Shown: in pieces, positions 52,170-61,626 of the stretch
Layout of the letters: the number at the start of each line of letters is the position of its first letter
Numbering within the stretch: the stretch's first letter is position 1
DNA from: Algoriphagus iocasae
GTDB lineage: Bacteria; Bacteroidota; Bacteroidia; Cytophagales; Cyclobacteriaceae
Assembly (NCBI RefSeq): GCF_014206875.1
Contig: NZ_JACIJO010000002.1
Coordinates: forward strand, 1,292,006-1,356,005
Direction of reading: 5' to 3'
DNA length: 64,000 nucleotides
Program-made: the position numbers and the translations under genes
Notes under the pieces: model-generated
What the model was told of the DNA's origin: nothing
Database searches by the model: none
What the model saw: the letters and a program-made list of their open reading frames with translations, nothing else

Positions 52170-53213
52170 ATGTCTGAAAAAAGAAGACTTACCCTGAAAG
52201 ATATTGCCAAAGAGCTTGGAATATCTGTCTCTACTGCCTCAAGGGCATTAAATTCTTATCCTGGTATTGCCGAAGAAACCATCAACATGGTCAAGGATTT
52301 TGCAGAAAAGCATAATTATGTCCCCAATACCATGGCTGTTAACTTCAGAAAAAACAAGACCATGACCTTGGGAATTATTGTCCCAGAGCTAATCCATTAT
52401 TTCTTTTCATCTGTCATCAGTGGAGCAATCCAAACGGCAAAAAAACATGGTTATAGTGTTTTTGTCAGCCAAACAGATGAGAAAGTTTCAGATGAGGTGA
52501 TTGCCTGCCGAACTCTCCTTTCCTCTGGAGTGGATGGGCTTTTGATCTCTATTTCCAATGAAACAATCGAAGGAGAACATATCCGGGAATTTCTGGATGA
52601 AGGTAAACCAGTAGTCCAATTTGATAAAGTTTCAGACTATCTGGAAACTCCGAAAGTGATTGTCGATGATTTTCAGGGAGCTTTTAAAGCAGTGGAACAC
52701 CTGATTAAGCAAGGTTATAAAAATATTGCACACATAGGTGGCTGGGCAGATGTTAAGAACTCTATGGAGAGAAAGAGAGGATATGAAGCCGCTTTGGATC
52801 GTTATGGATTCAAAATTGACAAAAGCTATTTATTCCAATGCAAAGATATCAGCGAGCAGGAAGGGTACGATTTCACCAAAAAACTAATGGAGTTACCAAA
52901 TCCTCCTGATGCTATTTTCTGTATCACAGATATAGTGGCGATGGGTGCAATCAAATATTTGAAGAAAAAGAAAATGGCTATCCCTGAACATATTGGGATA
53001 GTTGGATTCAGCAATTGGCAATTGGCAGGTTTGGTTTCCCCTGGATTAAGTTCGGTGGATCAGCATGCTTATCAAATGGGTGTCAAAGCTGTTGAAATAA
53101 TGATCAATATCCTGAAAGGAAATGCTGTCTGCAAAGATGAGGCACACTTGCTCGAAACTGAATTAGTCGTCCGAGAATCATCTTCTTTGGGCAAGTACTC
53201 CAATCTTGAGTAA
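52170..53213 (+). CDS. LacI-family transcriptional regulator
   Basis: A 347-residue regulator. The N-terminal helix-turn-helix and hinge (TLKDIAKELGISVSTASRAL) are followed by a periplasmic-binding-protein-like sensor: MTLGIIVPELIHYFFSSVIS, LLSSGVDGLLISISNETIEG, GYKNIAHIGGWADVKNSMER and PEHIGIVGFSNWQLAGLVSP. It is convergent with the amylosucrase gene, its stop four bases from that gene's end, and probably controls the transporter/amylosucrase unit in response to a sugar. A palindrome with a central CG upstream of the transporter (56834-56851) is a fitting operator. Confidence 0.92.
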   Translation: MSEKRRLTLKDIAKELGISVSTASRALNSYPGIAEETINMVKDFAEKHNYVPNTMAVNFRKNKTMTLGIIVPELIHYFFSSVISGAIQTAKKHGYSVFVSQTDEKVSDEVIACRTLLSSGVDGLLISISNETIEGEHIREFLDEGKPVVQFDKVSDYLETPKVIVDDFQGAFKAVEHLIKQGYKNIAHIGGWADVKNSMERKRGYEAALDRYGFKIDKSYLFQCKDISEQEGYDFTKKLMELPNPPDAIFCITDIVAMGAIKYLKKKKMAIPEHIGIVGFSNWQLAGLVSPGLSSVDQHAYQMGVKAVEIMINILKGNAVCKDEAHLLETELVVRESSSLGKYSNLE

Positions 53214-53217
53214 GGCC

Positions 53218-55170
53218 TTAATTGATCGGTTCAAAGAGATAGAATTCATAAGGTTCTAAGATCAGATATTCATGATCCATTCCAATTTCGAATTCCTGTC
53301 CGCTCCAGTGATCCAATAGTTTGGATGGAACAGGCTTAGACTCTTTGAAAGCATACCAAGTCAAGAAGGCTGTTTCAGCGCTGAAATTGAAAATTCCATA
53401 TAATTTTTGATCACCATACTGTCTTAAGAATCCTGCCACATGGATATTATGCGGAGGAAGCCATTGGAGATTTTTGTGATCTGCTACTACTGACAAGCTT
53501 TTTCGAAGCGAGATTAATTTCTTGGTTCCTTCAAAAATCTGATGTTCAACAGTTCCTGTTTCTTTCCGGTTTTCATTTTTTTCCCAATTAATAATCGGTC
53601 GGTGCATCCATCTATTATCATAGCTTTTCCCAGGATCCTCTAAGTAGGAATAGTCATTGGTATAGCCAATTTCATCGCCATAAAACAACATAGGCAATCC
53701 ACCAAGGAAAATAGAATGGGCCTGCATCATCAGGATTTTTTGAATCGATTGCTTGATGCTGTATTCATTTTGTTCATCCTGGGCTTTTTCCAGTCCACAA
53801 AGGGATGCCAAAGAACCGCTGATTCGGGCATCTCCGGTTTTGGGATTGGAAGAAAAAAGCGCGCCTTTTGAAGGACTATGGGTTTGAGCTCCTGTGAAGT
53901 AGTTCTTCAAAAACTTCCGATGTTCAAAAGGGTTTTTCCCTGCCTGCTCTATCATGTAATCATCATATCCCAAGCCGATGTCATCATGGCATCGGGTGTA
54001 GGTGATCCAAGTAGTTCCAGCTGGTTTTTTGAGGATTTCATGTTGCGCAGCGAGCATCACCTTTGTTTCACCAGAAGCTAACATATCCCATTGAAGTGCC
54101 ATCTGCGTTGCATTATAGGCGAAATCACATTCCTTGGCCAGATAGTCTTCAGTTCCAAAATATTTGATTATTTCATTGGGTGCAACAATTGCCTCGCCCA
54201 ACAATGCCATACCTGGAGTAGCAACTGAAACACATTGCTTGATGAGCCTTAAAAGCGTATGTGCCTGCGGCAAGTTTTGAGAACTGGTCCCAGTTTGTTT
54301 CCAGATAAATGCAGGTGCATCTATCCTCAAAACGTCCACACCTAGATTTCCATAGAATAGAATATTTTCCAGCATGGCTCTAAATACCGCAGGGTTCATG
54401 TAATTGAGATCCCATTGGTAATTGTGGAAGACAGTCATCACCCATTTGTTGCATTCGGGCACGAAAGTGAAATTTCCTGGAGAGCTTTCTGGAAAGATTT
54501 CCGGCATAGATGCATCATACTGATTTGGGATCCAGCGATCGTCATACATGTAGAAATAATCTTGGTATTCAGGGTCTCCTTTTTTGGCTTTTTCTGCCCA
54601 TTCATGTCTATGCGAAGTGTGATTCAATACAATGTCAAGCATCAAATACATCCCTTTTTTCTGCATTGATTTTCGCAAAACGATCAGTTCCTCAAGTGTA
54701 CCGTATCTTTCATCGACTTTTCGAAAATTCGAAACCGCATACCCTCCATCACTTTCTCCGGCTGGGCTTTCGAAGAGCGGCATCAAGTGTAAAAAATTCA
54801 CCCCTAACTCATCAAAGTAACCTAGCTTGGATTTCATGTTTTTAAGCTTTCCTGAGAATCTATCCACATACAAGCTCATTCCAACCAGTTCATTGCTGAG
54901 AAACCAATCTCCTTTTTTTTCCTTTTCAGAATCCCTTGATTTCAGATCTTTTCCTCTTTCTGCATTTGCGGTAGCCAAAGACAAAATCAATTGGCCAAAA
55001 CTCTCCTGAGCTTGAGGCGATGTACCGTAAATTTCAGAAAAGAGTTCTTTGATCTTGTCTATGGAATTGGAAAGTCGCAAGAAAAATGCTGAGTCATCTT
55101 TCTTCGAAAAACCGTTTTTAGATAAAATATCAACAGCAAAAGAGTAAGCAGGTTGATCCATTGTATTCAT
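53218..55170 (-). CDS. Amylosucrase-like glycoside hydrolase family 13 enzyme
   Basis: A 650-residue GH13 enzyme, close to amylosucrase (GH13_4) in length and motifs. Catalytic residues are Asp284 (VDVLRIDAPAFIWKQTG), Glu326 (LLGEAIVAPNE) and Asp396 (RCHDDIGLGYDD); the order and spacing match amylosucrase of Neisseria. Other matches are SSQNLPQAHTLLRLIKQC and YNATQMALQWDMLASGETK. There is no signal peptide, so it acts in the cytoplasm. Amylosucrases split sucrose and transfer glucose to alpha-1,4-glucan, and close relatives are sucrose hydrolases; these cannot be told apart here. The sugar transporter lies 15 bases upstream. Confidence 0.87.
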   Translation of the reverse strand: MNTMDQPAYSFAVDILSKNGFSKKDDSAFFLRLSNSIDKIKELFSEIYGTSPQAQESFGQLILSLATANAERGKDLKSRDSEKEKKGDWFLSNELVGMSLYVDRFSGKLKNMKSKLGYFDELGVNFLHLMPLFESPAGESDGGYAVSNFRKVDERYGTLEELIVLRKSMQKKGMYLMLDIVLNHTSHRHEWAEKAKKGDPEYQDYFYMYDDRWIPNQYDASMPEIFPESSPGNFTFVPECNKWVMTVFHNYQWDLNYMNPAVFRAMLENILFYGNLGVDVLRIDAPAFIWKQTGTSSQNLPQAHTLLRLIKQCVSVATPGMALLGEAIVAPNEIIKYFGTEDYLAKECDFAYNATQMALQWDMLASGETKVMLAAQHEILKKPAGTTWITYTRCHDDIGLGYDDYMIEQAGKNPFEHRKFLKNYFTGAQTHSPSKGALFSSNPKTGDARISGSLASLCGLEKAQDEQNEYSIKQSIQKILMMQAHSIFLGGLPMLFYGDEIGYTNDYSYLEDPGKSYDNRWMHRPIINWEKNENRKETGTVEHQIFEGTKKLISLRKSLSVVADHKNLQWLPPHNIHVAGFLRQYGDQKLYGIFNFSAETAFLTWYAFKESKPVPSKLLDHWSGQEFEIGMDHEYLILEPYEFYLFEPIN

Positions 55171-55185
55171 GTAGGTAAATAACTA

Positions 55186-56667
55186 TTAATGTCCGATTGG
55201 TCCAGCAGTAGGGCTCTCGGTGATGTTTTTATTTTCTTTGATCCGAAGGACAGCAAGTGCACCAATCAGCAAAAGAGCTCCGGCAAATGTGATGGCAGTT
55301 CCAGGATCGTTATTGAGGAAGGTTTTGGAAATGAACCCAAAACTCAACGTTTGAAGTATCATCGGGATCACGATCATCATGTTGATGATTCCCATATACA
55401 CGCCATATCTCTCTTTTGGAATTTCATTGACCACAAGCAGATAAGGAACGCCCATCATACTTGCCCAGGCGATACCGAAGCCAGTCATCGGGGCAAAGAG
55501 CAAGTATTTATTTTCGATATGTGGGAAAATAAGTAAGCCAACTCCAGCCATTATCAGGCAAATGAAATGGACTTTTTTAGGGCCGAATTTGGTGGCCATT
55601 TTAGCCAAAAAGAAAGCAGATAGAAACGTGACAATGTTGTACCAGCCATTCACCAGGCCCGTCCAACCCACGGCTTCCTCATAAAGCGATTTGTTTTCTA
55701 AAGGAGAGGTATCCCAGACAGATTGAGCAATACTCTTTGCGGCATTCTGCCAATAGCAAAACAGTGCATACCATTGAAAAAGGTACACAAGAGCGAGTTT
55801 CCACATCACCGATGGCATTTGGGTTAGGGCTTCTATGATCTCGAGATTTTGGGCAAAAATGACTTTAAGAGTAGGATGATTTTCTGCCCAATGGATTGTC
55901 CTTCGGATGATTTTTCGGTCAAATAATGCCGGAATCATCAAAATGAATAAAACCAAATAGGCAAATAAAGTGGTGAGAATAGAAAGGAAAAACTGAATGG
56001 CCGGATGAGGCATTCCTTTGTTTCTTTCCTTCAAAACGGCCAACTCTTCTTCGGAAGGAGGATATTCTGGAGTTTTGGAAATACTCCACATGACTGATCC
56101 AATGGAACAAATGGTTCCTAGAAAGAATGAGGCATAAACCCAAATAGGTAAGGAGCCGGCAATTCCCGGAATGTATTTTTGGAATACGAATAAGGAGACA
56201 TTGGCTAAAGTGATGCCCAATCCGGTGAAGAAACTTTGTGTCAGAAAGCCTTTGCTATACTGCTCATCTGGAAGCACATCCGCTATCAAAGCTCTGTATG
56301 GCTCCATGGCAGTGTTATTGGCGGCATCCAATACCCACAGCAAACCTGCAGCCATCCAAAGCGAACTACTGAACGGATAAAAGAAAAGACAAATGCTGCA
56401 CATCAATGCCCCGATAAAGAAAAACGGTTTTCTTCTCCCAAACCTTGGACTCCAAGTACTATCACTTAATGCGCCAATAATGGGTTGAATCAATAATCCA
56501 GTCATTGGTCCTGCCAAATTCAAAATCGGGATTTCGTCTGGTGCAGCACCCAACATATCATAGATTGGGTTGACTGCGCTTTGCTGTAACCCGAAACTAT
56601 ATTGAATCCCAAAGAACCCAACATTCATGTTGATGATCTGGGAAAAGGAGAGCTGAGGCTTTCGCAT
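55186..56667 (-). CDS. MFS sugar transporter (SLC45/sucrose-type)
   Basis: A 493-residue protein with about 12 transmembrane segments. The start INMNVGFFGIQYSFGLQQSA and GLLIQPIIGALSDSTW, with the charged loop SPRFGRRKPFFFIGALM, is the signature of the GPH/SLC45-like sucrose and maltose transporters. The central loop is long and basic. With amylosucrase 15 bases downstream on the same strand, it is a likely sucrose (or related disaccharide) importer of the inner membrane. An outer-membrane SusCD pair is not in the window. Confidence 0.87.
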   Translation of the reverse strand: MRKPQLSFSQIINMNVGFFGIQYSFGLQQSAVNPIYDMLGAAPDEIPILNLAGPMTGLLIQPIIGALSDSTWSPRFGRRKPFFFIGALMCSICLFFYPFSSSLWMAAGLLWVLDAANNTAMEPYRALIADVLPDEQYSKGFLTQSFFTGLGITLANVSLFVFQKYIPGIAGSLPIWVYASFFLGTICSIGSVMWSISKTPEYPPSEEELAVLKERNKGMPHPAIQFFLSILTTLFAYLVLFILMIPALFDRKIIRRTIHWAENHPTLKVIFAQNLEIIEALTQMPSVMWKLALVYLFQWYALFCYWQNAAKSIAQSVWDTSPLENKSLYEEAVGWTGLVNGWYNIVTFLSAFFLAKMATKFGPKKVHFICLIMAGVGLLIFPHIENKYLLFAPMTGFGIAWASMMGVPYLLVVNEIPKERYGVYMGIINMMIVIPMILQTLSFGFISKTFLNNDPGTAITFAGALLLIGALAVLRIKENKNITESPTAGPIGH

Positions 56668-56802
56668 GCGTTATTTTGGGTTCGGTTTTTTGGGTGTTGA
56701 TTCTAGAGAGATTTATAAATTCTTTAAAATCAGCATTTAAAATACGGATTAAACCCCTTAATCAAAGCGTTGTCCTTTAGGTAGAGCACCCTTTAAAGCA
56801 TT

Positions 56803-56810
56803 CAAAATTA
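56803..56810 (-). promoter_or_regulatory. Candidate -7 promoter element of the transporter gene
   Basis: On the minus strand this reads TAATTTTG, fitting TAnnTTTG, about 136 bases before the transporter ATG. The operator-like palindrome lies about 24 bases further upstream, in the -33 region. Confidence 0.4.
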
Positions 56811-56833
56811 GCTATGATCCATTATTTTGAAGC

Positions 56834-56851
56834 ATTTCAAACGGTTGAAAT
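56834..56851. promoter_or_regulatory. Candidate LacI-family operator
   Basis: ATTTCAAACGGTTGAAAT has perfect 7-base arms (ATTTCAA/TTGAAAT) around ACGG, with the central CG that LacI-type regulators usually need. It lies in the promoter region of the transporter-amylosucrase unit, whose neighbour encodes a LacI regulator. Confidence 0.55.
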
Positions 56852-56956
56852 AGAGAAAATTCAAGGGGATTTTTTTTTAAAAAAAAGTTAAAAAAAATCA
56901 GTCGAATTAGGATCTAAGAGGTCAAGCTTACCAAATCCATAATATTTTCCTTTTAG

Positions 56957-58831
56957 TTATTCGCTTTCTCCTGACAACCTAACTATTATTTTTGCTTGAT
57001 TTCCCTTTACCGTCCAGGCTGGAATTCTGATTTCAATTCTCTTCAACCCTAAGATGTGCCGGTCTAGCTCCAGCGGTGCAGGATCAAGTGAAACCACAGA
57101 AACCATGATTTCAGGATGGGAGAGGTTCTGAAGGTGAAGGGTTTTGCCGTTTTGCTTTAATATCGCTCCATTCTTAGTGATTTCTACATCCGCCAAAGTC
57201 ATCATTTGCCAAGTGATAAGCTGGGTTTTTTCAGAAAGCTCAATTTCATCCTCAATGGTGATTGAGAGCGGGCTGTCTTTTAAAAACTTCCTTTTTGCTG
57301 ATTTAACCTGACCTTCAAGTGTTTTGCTTAAGTCAAATGTCGCTTCTGGTTGCTCCCCATCACTAAAAGATAGAAGTCTCGATTGGCCTTCAGTTCGGTG
57401 AAGGGAATTGTTGACGGTTAGGGTGCTGTGTCCAAAATTATTTTTGGTCAATAAAGTCCAACGCTCACTACTTTGAGAACGATTCCAAAGGTCAAATCCG
57501 GTTTGCTCCAAGTCATTGTAATTTTGATTTCCCGGATCTATAGACCAACGCACGCCGTTCAATTCAAATATAAAGGAACCCGCGTCCATATTTCCGTGAT
57601 TGACCATACCTCGACCACCCTTGCCTCCAAAGTAATAGTGACTCGGATCATTCTCACCTCCTGTAAAAATCACGATCGGATTTGATCCTTCCCCTTTCCA
57701 GGCTGTGGGGATTCCTTCTCCTCCTTTTTCTTCGTATTGGGAAATCCAGGCCATAGATGCACCCGCGAGTCGACCCAATTTCCCGAGTTTTTCAGGTGAA
57801 ATGAGGAAACGATCTCTTTCAAAGTAATGAGGGTTTCCTGATTTTGTTGCGAACCAAGCCAGCGTAAAATCTCCGGCATTGCTACGCTGATCTCCGCAAT
57901 CCGCAAAATTATAATACCATCCTGAGGGAGCATTTGCCAAGGTGCGGAAAAAAGCACTTTCCTTAAATGCCGGGAATTCCCAATGTCCAAAGTCCGTTCC
58001 AAAAGCACTTTCTAGCATCGCAGCCGTGATGACTGAAAAGCTGGTTCCGTAGGCCCAATAGGTGGAACCTTCGGGGTAAACTCCATCAGGACCGTACTCG
58101 ACCAACGAATGGGGCAGGCCATCCAAAGCCCGATGGATGGTTTTAGTGGCCAACTCAGGATTGACCTCTGCGATGGCAATGGACGCAGCGATCATGCCTC
58201 CATTACAGACTTGATTCCAGTTGTTGGTGCCATAAGCCCAACTAGGATTTTTCCCATCTTCAGGCCAACTAGGCATGATTGCCTTTTCGATCAGCGATTT
58301 TTTTGCGAGCTCTTGGGTGGATTTAGGTAAGTCTCCAGCGGTCCAGTCCAAAGCAAAAGCTACTGCAGTTGCCATTTCTGCCACATCCAAAAAATGAGAG
58401 GGATTCCAGTCCGTAAAATTGCAAACTGCCAAAACCTCATCATTGATTCGGGCGAGCACTTTAGGATTTTTCTCCATCAGATAGACAAACCCCAGCATAT
58501 TTATCCGATAAAGCATTTCCCTGGAAACTCCCAATAGCCTTCTTCCCTCCATCTCTCTTTCCAAAAGCGGCTCTGCAAAAATGGATTCAGCATTCTGCTG
58601 AATGGCAGCATACATGTTTTTTAATACAGGGTCTGTGTTGATTTTCTTTTGCAGGTCTTTTACTATTGGTTTATCGAAAACTAGACGTGGAGAGAATTTT
58701 CTAAGGTTTTTTTGGAGATAAGAAGTTGATATGGGATTATCAAGTTTGGGGATTTCTTCCTCCTGTGCAAAAGCTGAAAAAATAACCACAATAAAAATAA
58801 GGGAGAGAACCAGTCTGAGTTTTGAGTACAT
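56957..58831 (-). CDS. Heparinase II/III-like polysaccharide lyase
   Basis: A 624-residue protein with a signal peptide (ending FSAFAQ, residue 22). The N-terminal half is an alpha/alpha toroid: FVYLMEKNPKVLARINDEVL, WAYGTNNWNQVCNGGMIAAS and YGPDGVYPEGSTYWAYGTSF, where Asn, His and Tyr residues of the lyase centre would lie. The C-terminal half is the heparinase II/III-like beta sheet (YYFGGKGGRGMVNHGNMDAG, VRWSIDPGNQNYN). Members cleave acidic polysaccharides such as alginate, heparin or related uronans by beta-elimination. It is last in a minus-strand series of sugar-acid genes, 29 bases after the SMP-30 gene. The exact polymer is unknown. Confidence 0.85.
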   Translation of the reverse strand: MYSKLRLVLSLIFIVVIFSAFAQEEEIPKLDNPISTSYLQKNLRKFSPRLVFDKPIVKDLQKKINTDPVLKNMYAAIQQNAESIFAEPLLEREMEGRRLLGVSREMLYRINMLGFVYLMEKNPKVLARINDEVLAVCNFTDWNPSHFLDVAEMATAVAFALDWTAGDLPKSTQELAKKSLIEKAIMPSWPEDGKNPSWAYGTNNWNQVCNGGMIAASIAIAEVNPELATKTIHRALDGLPHSLVEYGPDGVYPEGSTYWAYGTSFSVITAAMLESAFGTDFGHWEFPAFKESAFFRTLANAPSGWYYNFADCGDQRSNAGDFTLAWFATKSGNPHYFERDRFLISPEKLGKLGRLAGASMAWISQYEEKGGEGIPTAWKGEGSNPIVIFTGGENDPSHYYFGGKGGRGMVNHGNMDAGSFIFELNGVRWSIDPGNQNYNDLEQTGFDLWNRSQSSERWTLLTKNNFGHSTLTVNNSLHRTEGQSRLLSFSDGEQPEATFDLSKTLEGQVKSAKRKFLKDSPLSITIEDEIELSEKTQLITWQMMTLADVEITKNGAILKQNGKTLHLQNLSHPEIMVSVVSLDPAPLELDRHILGLKRIEIRIPAWTVKGNQAKIIVRLSGESE

Positions 58832-58860
58832 GATTTTCGGTTTAAGTAATTCGCATTTCC

Positions 58861-59739
58861 TTAAATTAATGCCTTGTTTGGTAAAAAACCCTTGGAAGTG
58901 GTTTTTACCAAAAACACATCACCACTTAGCGGATATTCGGTGAGCTGGGCTTCACTGAGATTTTCCTGAGCGGTTGTGATCAAAAGCGTATCCAGATTTT
59001 CTCCTCCAAAGCAACAGGAGGTTACATGCGGTACGGGAAGATCTATTTTATCGATTAATTCGCCTGAATTGGGATTCCAGCGATAAACTCCCGAACCTCC
59101 ATAATGCGCCACCCAAAGCATTCCTTCTTGATCAATGCACATCCCATCAGGGAAGCCAAGTTCTTCTGGAATCTCTACAGCAATTCGGTCAATTCTGATA
59201 TCTCCACTTTCTAAGTTGAAAGAAAATGCTTTGATCTGCCTAGTTGGAGTATCGATAAAGTAAAAAGTCTGATTGTCTTCCGTCCAGGCCATTCCATTGG
59301 AAATGGTCAATTGATCTAATTGTTTTTCTGGCTTCAAATCATGACCAATTCGATAAAGGGAGCCGGCTCCTTCTGTAAATAAAGTGCTCAAAGTCCCGAT
59401 CCAGATTCTTCCTTGTGGATCTACTTTTCCATCATTGAAACGATGCAAAGGAAATTCCTGCTCCACCTCCGCAATCCAATTCAGGTCTTTTGATTCTAAA
59501 TTGTACTTAGCCAGCTTACAGTCCAGACCTAAAATCAATTCATTTTCTTTCCCTTCCAAAACCACTGTCAAGCGATGGGGGAAAGTCATCGAGCTGGTAT
59601 TTCCAGTTGCTGGCGAGTGTTCAAAGAGCTTTCCGTTTTCAATATCCACCCAGAAGAAACTTTGCCTGCCTGAATGCCAATAAGGACCTTCGCCAAGAAA
59701 GCATTGAGAGGGGATGGATGTGTAGTTATAGGTTTTCAA
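58861..59739 (-). CDS. SMP-30/gluconolactonase-family lactonase
   Basis: A 292-residue cytoplasmic six-bladed propeller of the SMP-30/LRE family: QCFLGEGPYWHSGRQSFFWV (Glu metal ligand), HRFNDGKVDPQGRIWIGTL, TISNGMAWTEDNQTFYFIDT and ELGFPDGMCIDQEGMLWVAH (Asn and Asp metal ligands). Such enzymes hydrolyse sugar lactones made by dehydrogenases, which fits the Zn-alcohol dehydrogenase and SDR upstream in the same direction. It lies between a gap with the dispersed palindrome and the heparinase-like gene. Confidence 0.88.
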   Translation of the reverse strand: MKTYNYTSIPSQCFLGEGPYWHSGRQSFFWVDIENGKLFEHSPATGNTSSMTFPHRLTVVLEGKENELILGLDCKLAKYNLESKDLNWIAEVEQEFPLHRFNDGKVDPQGRIWIGTLSTLFTEGAGSLYRIGHDLKPEKQLDQLTISNGMAWTEDNQTFYFIDTPTRQIKAFSFNLESGDIRIDRIAVEIPEELGFPDGMCIDQEGMLWVAHYGGSGVYRWNPNSGELIDKIDLPVPHVTSCCFGGENLDTLLITTAQENLSEAQLTEYPLSGDVFLVKTTSKGFLPNKALI

Positions 59740-59777
59740 AATTTTAGATTATTACTATTTAAAGAAGTGATGATACA

Positions 59778-59808
59778 AACCTTCGAGGTTTCAAAAACCT
59801 CAAAGGTT
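59778..59808. repeat. Dispersed palindrome, copy 2 (AACCTTCGAGGTT arms)
   Basis: Left arm AACCTTCGAGGTT (59778-59790) and right arm AACCTCAAAGGTT (59796-59808) with a 5-base spacer. Both arms are identical to those at 11971-12003, while the spacer differs. It lies between two same-strand genes of the sugar-acid module, in the 189-base gap before the lactonase. Confidence 0.85.
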
Positions 59809-59928
59809 AATTCTATTGCGTATTTCGTACTTCACTTTTCTTCATTTCATTCCAAGGGGCATATTGAGCGAAGCTGAGGGGGCTGAGGTTCTTCAGAATC
59901 TCGTAAATCCGATATCATAAATCGTAAA

Positions 59929-60816
59929 TTACTCGTGCCAATACTGGGCGATTTTCTTTTTCAAGAATCCAACACTTCTGGCTAGTTGATCCATGCCATC
60001 TACGCCATCTTCAATGCTGATCCAAGAATCGAACCCTACGCGTTTCAATTCAGTGAAAATGGCGTCGTAATCGTTCATGCCTTGACCGATTTCTCCATGG
60101 CTCAGACGCTTGGCATACCCTTGCGCTCCGCCTTCTTCTTTTCTCAAATCTTCAATCGTTCCATATTTCAAAAACCGATCGCTCGCATGCATGGTCACGA
60201 CTCTTTCTGATACATCATAAAGCAAGTCCAAAGGATCTTCTCCCGCCAAAAATGTATTGCTGGGATCGAAATTCACTCCAAAATTTGGATGATGGATGCT
60301 GTTCACCAACTTGGTGAATATGGCTCGTTTCTGAGCAAACTCGGGATATTCCCAAAAATCGTCTTTGTAGTGATTTTCAATGATAAGCGTAATACCCAAG
60401 GACTTGGCATAAGGAAGGCATGCTTCGATGCAGTCCTTCGCCAATTTGATTCCTTCATCAATGGATAGCTCAGGTCGGTATTGGCCGGAAAGTACGCGAC
60501 AATAGTTGCCTCCCAATTCGTCTGTCATCTCAATCCAGCGTTTTTGCTTCTGGATTTCTTTTTCGCGAAAGGATTTGTCCCGATGTGTAAAATCCGGCGA
60601 GCAGCACATCATAGGAATCACCATGCCATGATCTTCGACCATTCTTCTGAATAAAGGCCAGTTATTTTGGTTTTCCATTTCCAAAAAGCCTGCATACCAT
60701 TCCAGCCCATCTATTTCTAAAGGGGCTGCAAGCTTTATCCACTCGGCAATTTTCATGGTTCCATCTTTGCAAAGTGCTTGCATAAAAGCTTTTGGGAAAG
60801 CTGCTAATTTGGGCAT
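59929..60816 (-). CDS. Sugar phosphate isomerase/epimerase-like TIM-barrel protein
   Basis: A 295-residue xylose isomerase-like TIM barrel: EIDGLEWYAGFLEMENQNNW, YCRVLSGQYRPELSIDEGIK, LGITLIIENHYKDDFWEYPE (metal Glu), NFGVNFDPSNTFLAGEDPLD (Asp) and RVGFDSWISIEDGVDGMDQL (C-terminal Glu). The metal-ligand pattern is complete. Members epimerise or dehydrate sugars and inositols, and the substrate is not given by sequence. It starts 11 bases after the SDR gene. There is no signal peptide, so it acts on imported products in the cytoplasm. Confidence 0.85.
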   Translation of the reverse strand: MPKLAAFPKAFMQALCKDGTMKIAEWIKLAAPLEIDGLEWYAGFLEMENQNNWPLFRRMVEDHGMVIPMMCCSPDFTHRDKSFREKEIQKQKRWIEMTDELGGNYCRVLSGQYRPELSIDEGIKLAKDCIEACLPYAKSLGITLIIENHYKDDFWEYPEFAQKRAIFTKLVNSIHHPNFGVNFDPSNTFLAGEDPLDLLYDVSERVVTMHASDRFLKYGTIEDLRKEEGGAQGYAKRLSHGEIGQGMNDYDAIFTELKRVGFDSWISIEDGVDGMDQLARSVGFLKKKIAQYWHE

Positions 60817-60827
60817 TTTAGTTTGGG

Positions 60828-61625
60828 TTATTTATGAGGGATCGTGCTTGGGTCTTTCGGGATATTTCTGCCGATCATCGGGAATTGCTCTAAATCAACT
60901 ACCTGTCCGCTGATCGGTCCGCTTTCATCGGAGAGCCAATAAATGGTAGCAGCAGCTATTTCCTCCGGCCAAATAATTCTCCCCGCCGGAGCATACATCT
61001 TGGATAAATGCTGGTACCAAGTGTCAGAAAGTCCATGCTCTTTCTTTCGCTCAACTTCCTTCTCGGTTAGAACCCAGCCTGGATTGATCTGATTGACACG
61101 GACCCCGTTTTCACGGAAAAGTGAATCGCCCAAGTTTCTGGTCATGGTCATTATTGCTCCTTTAGTAATACTGTAAGCCAATAAATTGTGCTCTCCGCTC
61201 CAGGCATTGATCGAACCGATGTTTAATACTGCTCCGTGATTTTCTATCAAATGAGGTAGTGCAGATTTGATCAGAAATAAAGGGGCATAGGTATTTACCT
61301 CCATTAGTTTGTTTAAAAATGCTTTATCAGTCGAGTGAATATCTGAGGCTGCCACGATTGCTGCATTATTGACGATGCTGTCAAGCTTTCCCCAAGTGCT
61401 TATCGCTAAGTCAACCAACCGTTGAGTGGCTCCCTCATTGGAGAGGTCTTCAATATGTAAAACTGAATTTTCAGATCCGATCTCAGCAACTACCTGCTTT
61501 CCTAAGTCTTCTTCCAAACCATGGATAACTACTTTTGCGCCTTCAGAAACAACCTTTTTGGCAATAGCTTTTCCTATGCCCATTGTGCTTCCTGTGACGA
61601 TAATAACTTTGTCTTTTAGCCTCAT
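60828..61625 (-). CDS. Short-chain dehydrogenase/reductase
   Basis: A 265-residue classical SDR. Cofactor motif VTGSTMGIGKAIAKK is at 10-24, then NNAAIVAAS, the catalytic serine in LNIGSINAWSG and the YSITK pair of Tyr and Lys in LLAYSITKGAIMTMTRNLGD. An unusual C-terminal tail (VVDLEQFPMIGRNIPKDPST) may shape the substrate pocket. It is one base after the alcohol dehydrogenase gene. Its likely substrate is a sugar acid or polyol, by context. Confidence 0.9.
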   Translation of the reverse strand: MRLKDKVIIVTGSTMGIGKAIAKKVVSEGAKVVIHGLEEDLGKQVVAEIGSENSVLHIEDLSNEGATQRLVDLAISTWGKLDSIVNNAAIVAASDIHSTDKAFLNKLMEVNTYAPLFLIKSALPHLIENHGAVLNIGSINAWSGEHNLLAYSITKGAIMTMTRNLGDSLFRENGVRVNQINPGWVLTEKEVERKKEHGLSDTWYQHLSKMYAPAGRIIWPEEIAAATIYWLSDESGPISGQVVDLEQFPMIGRNIPKDPSTIPHK

Positions 61626-61626
61626 T

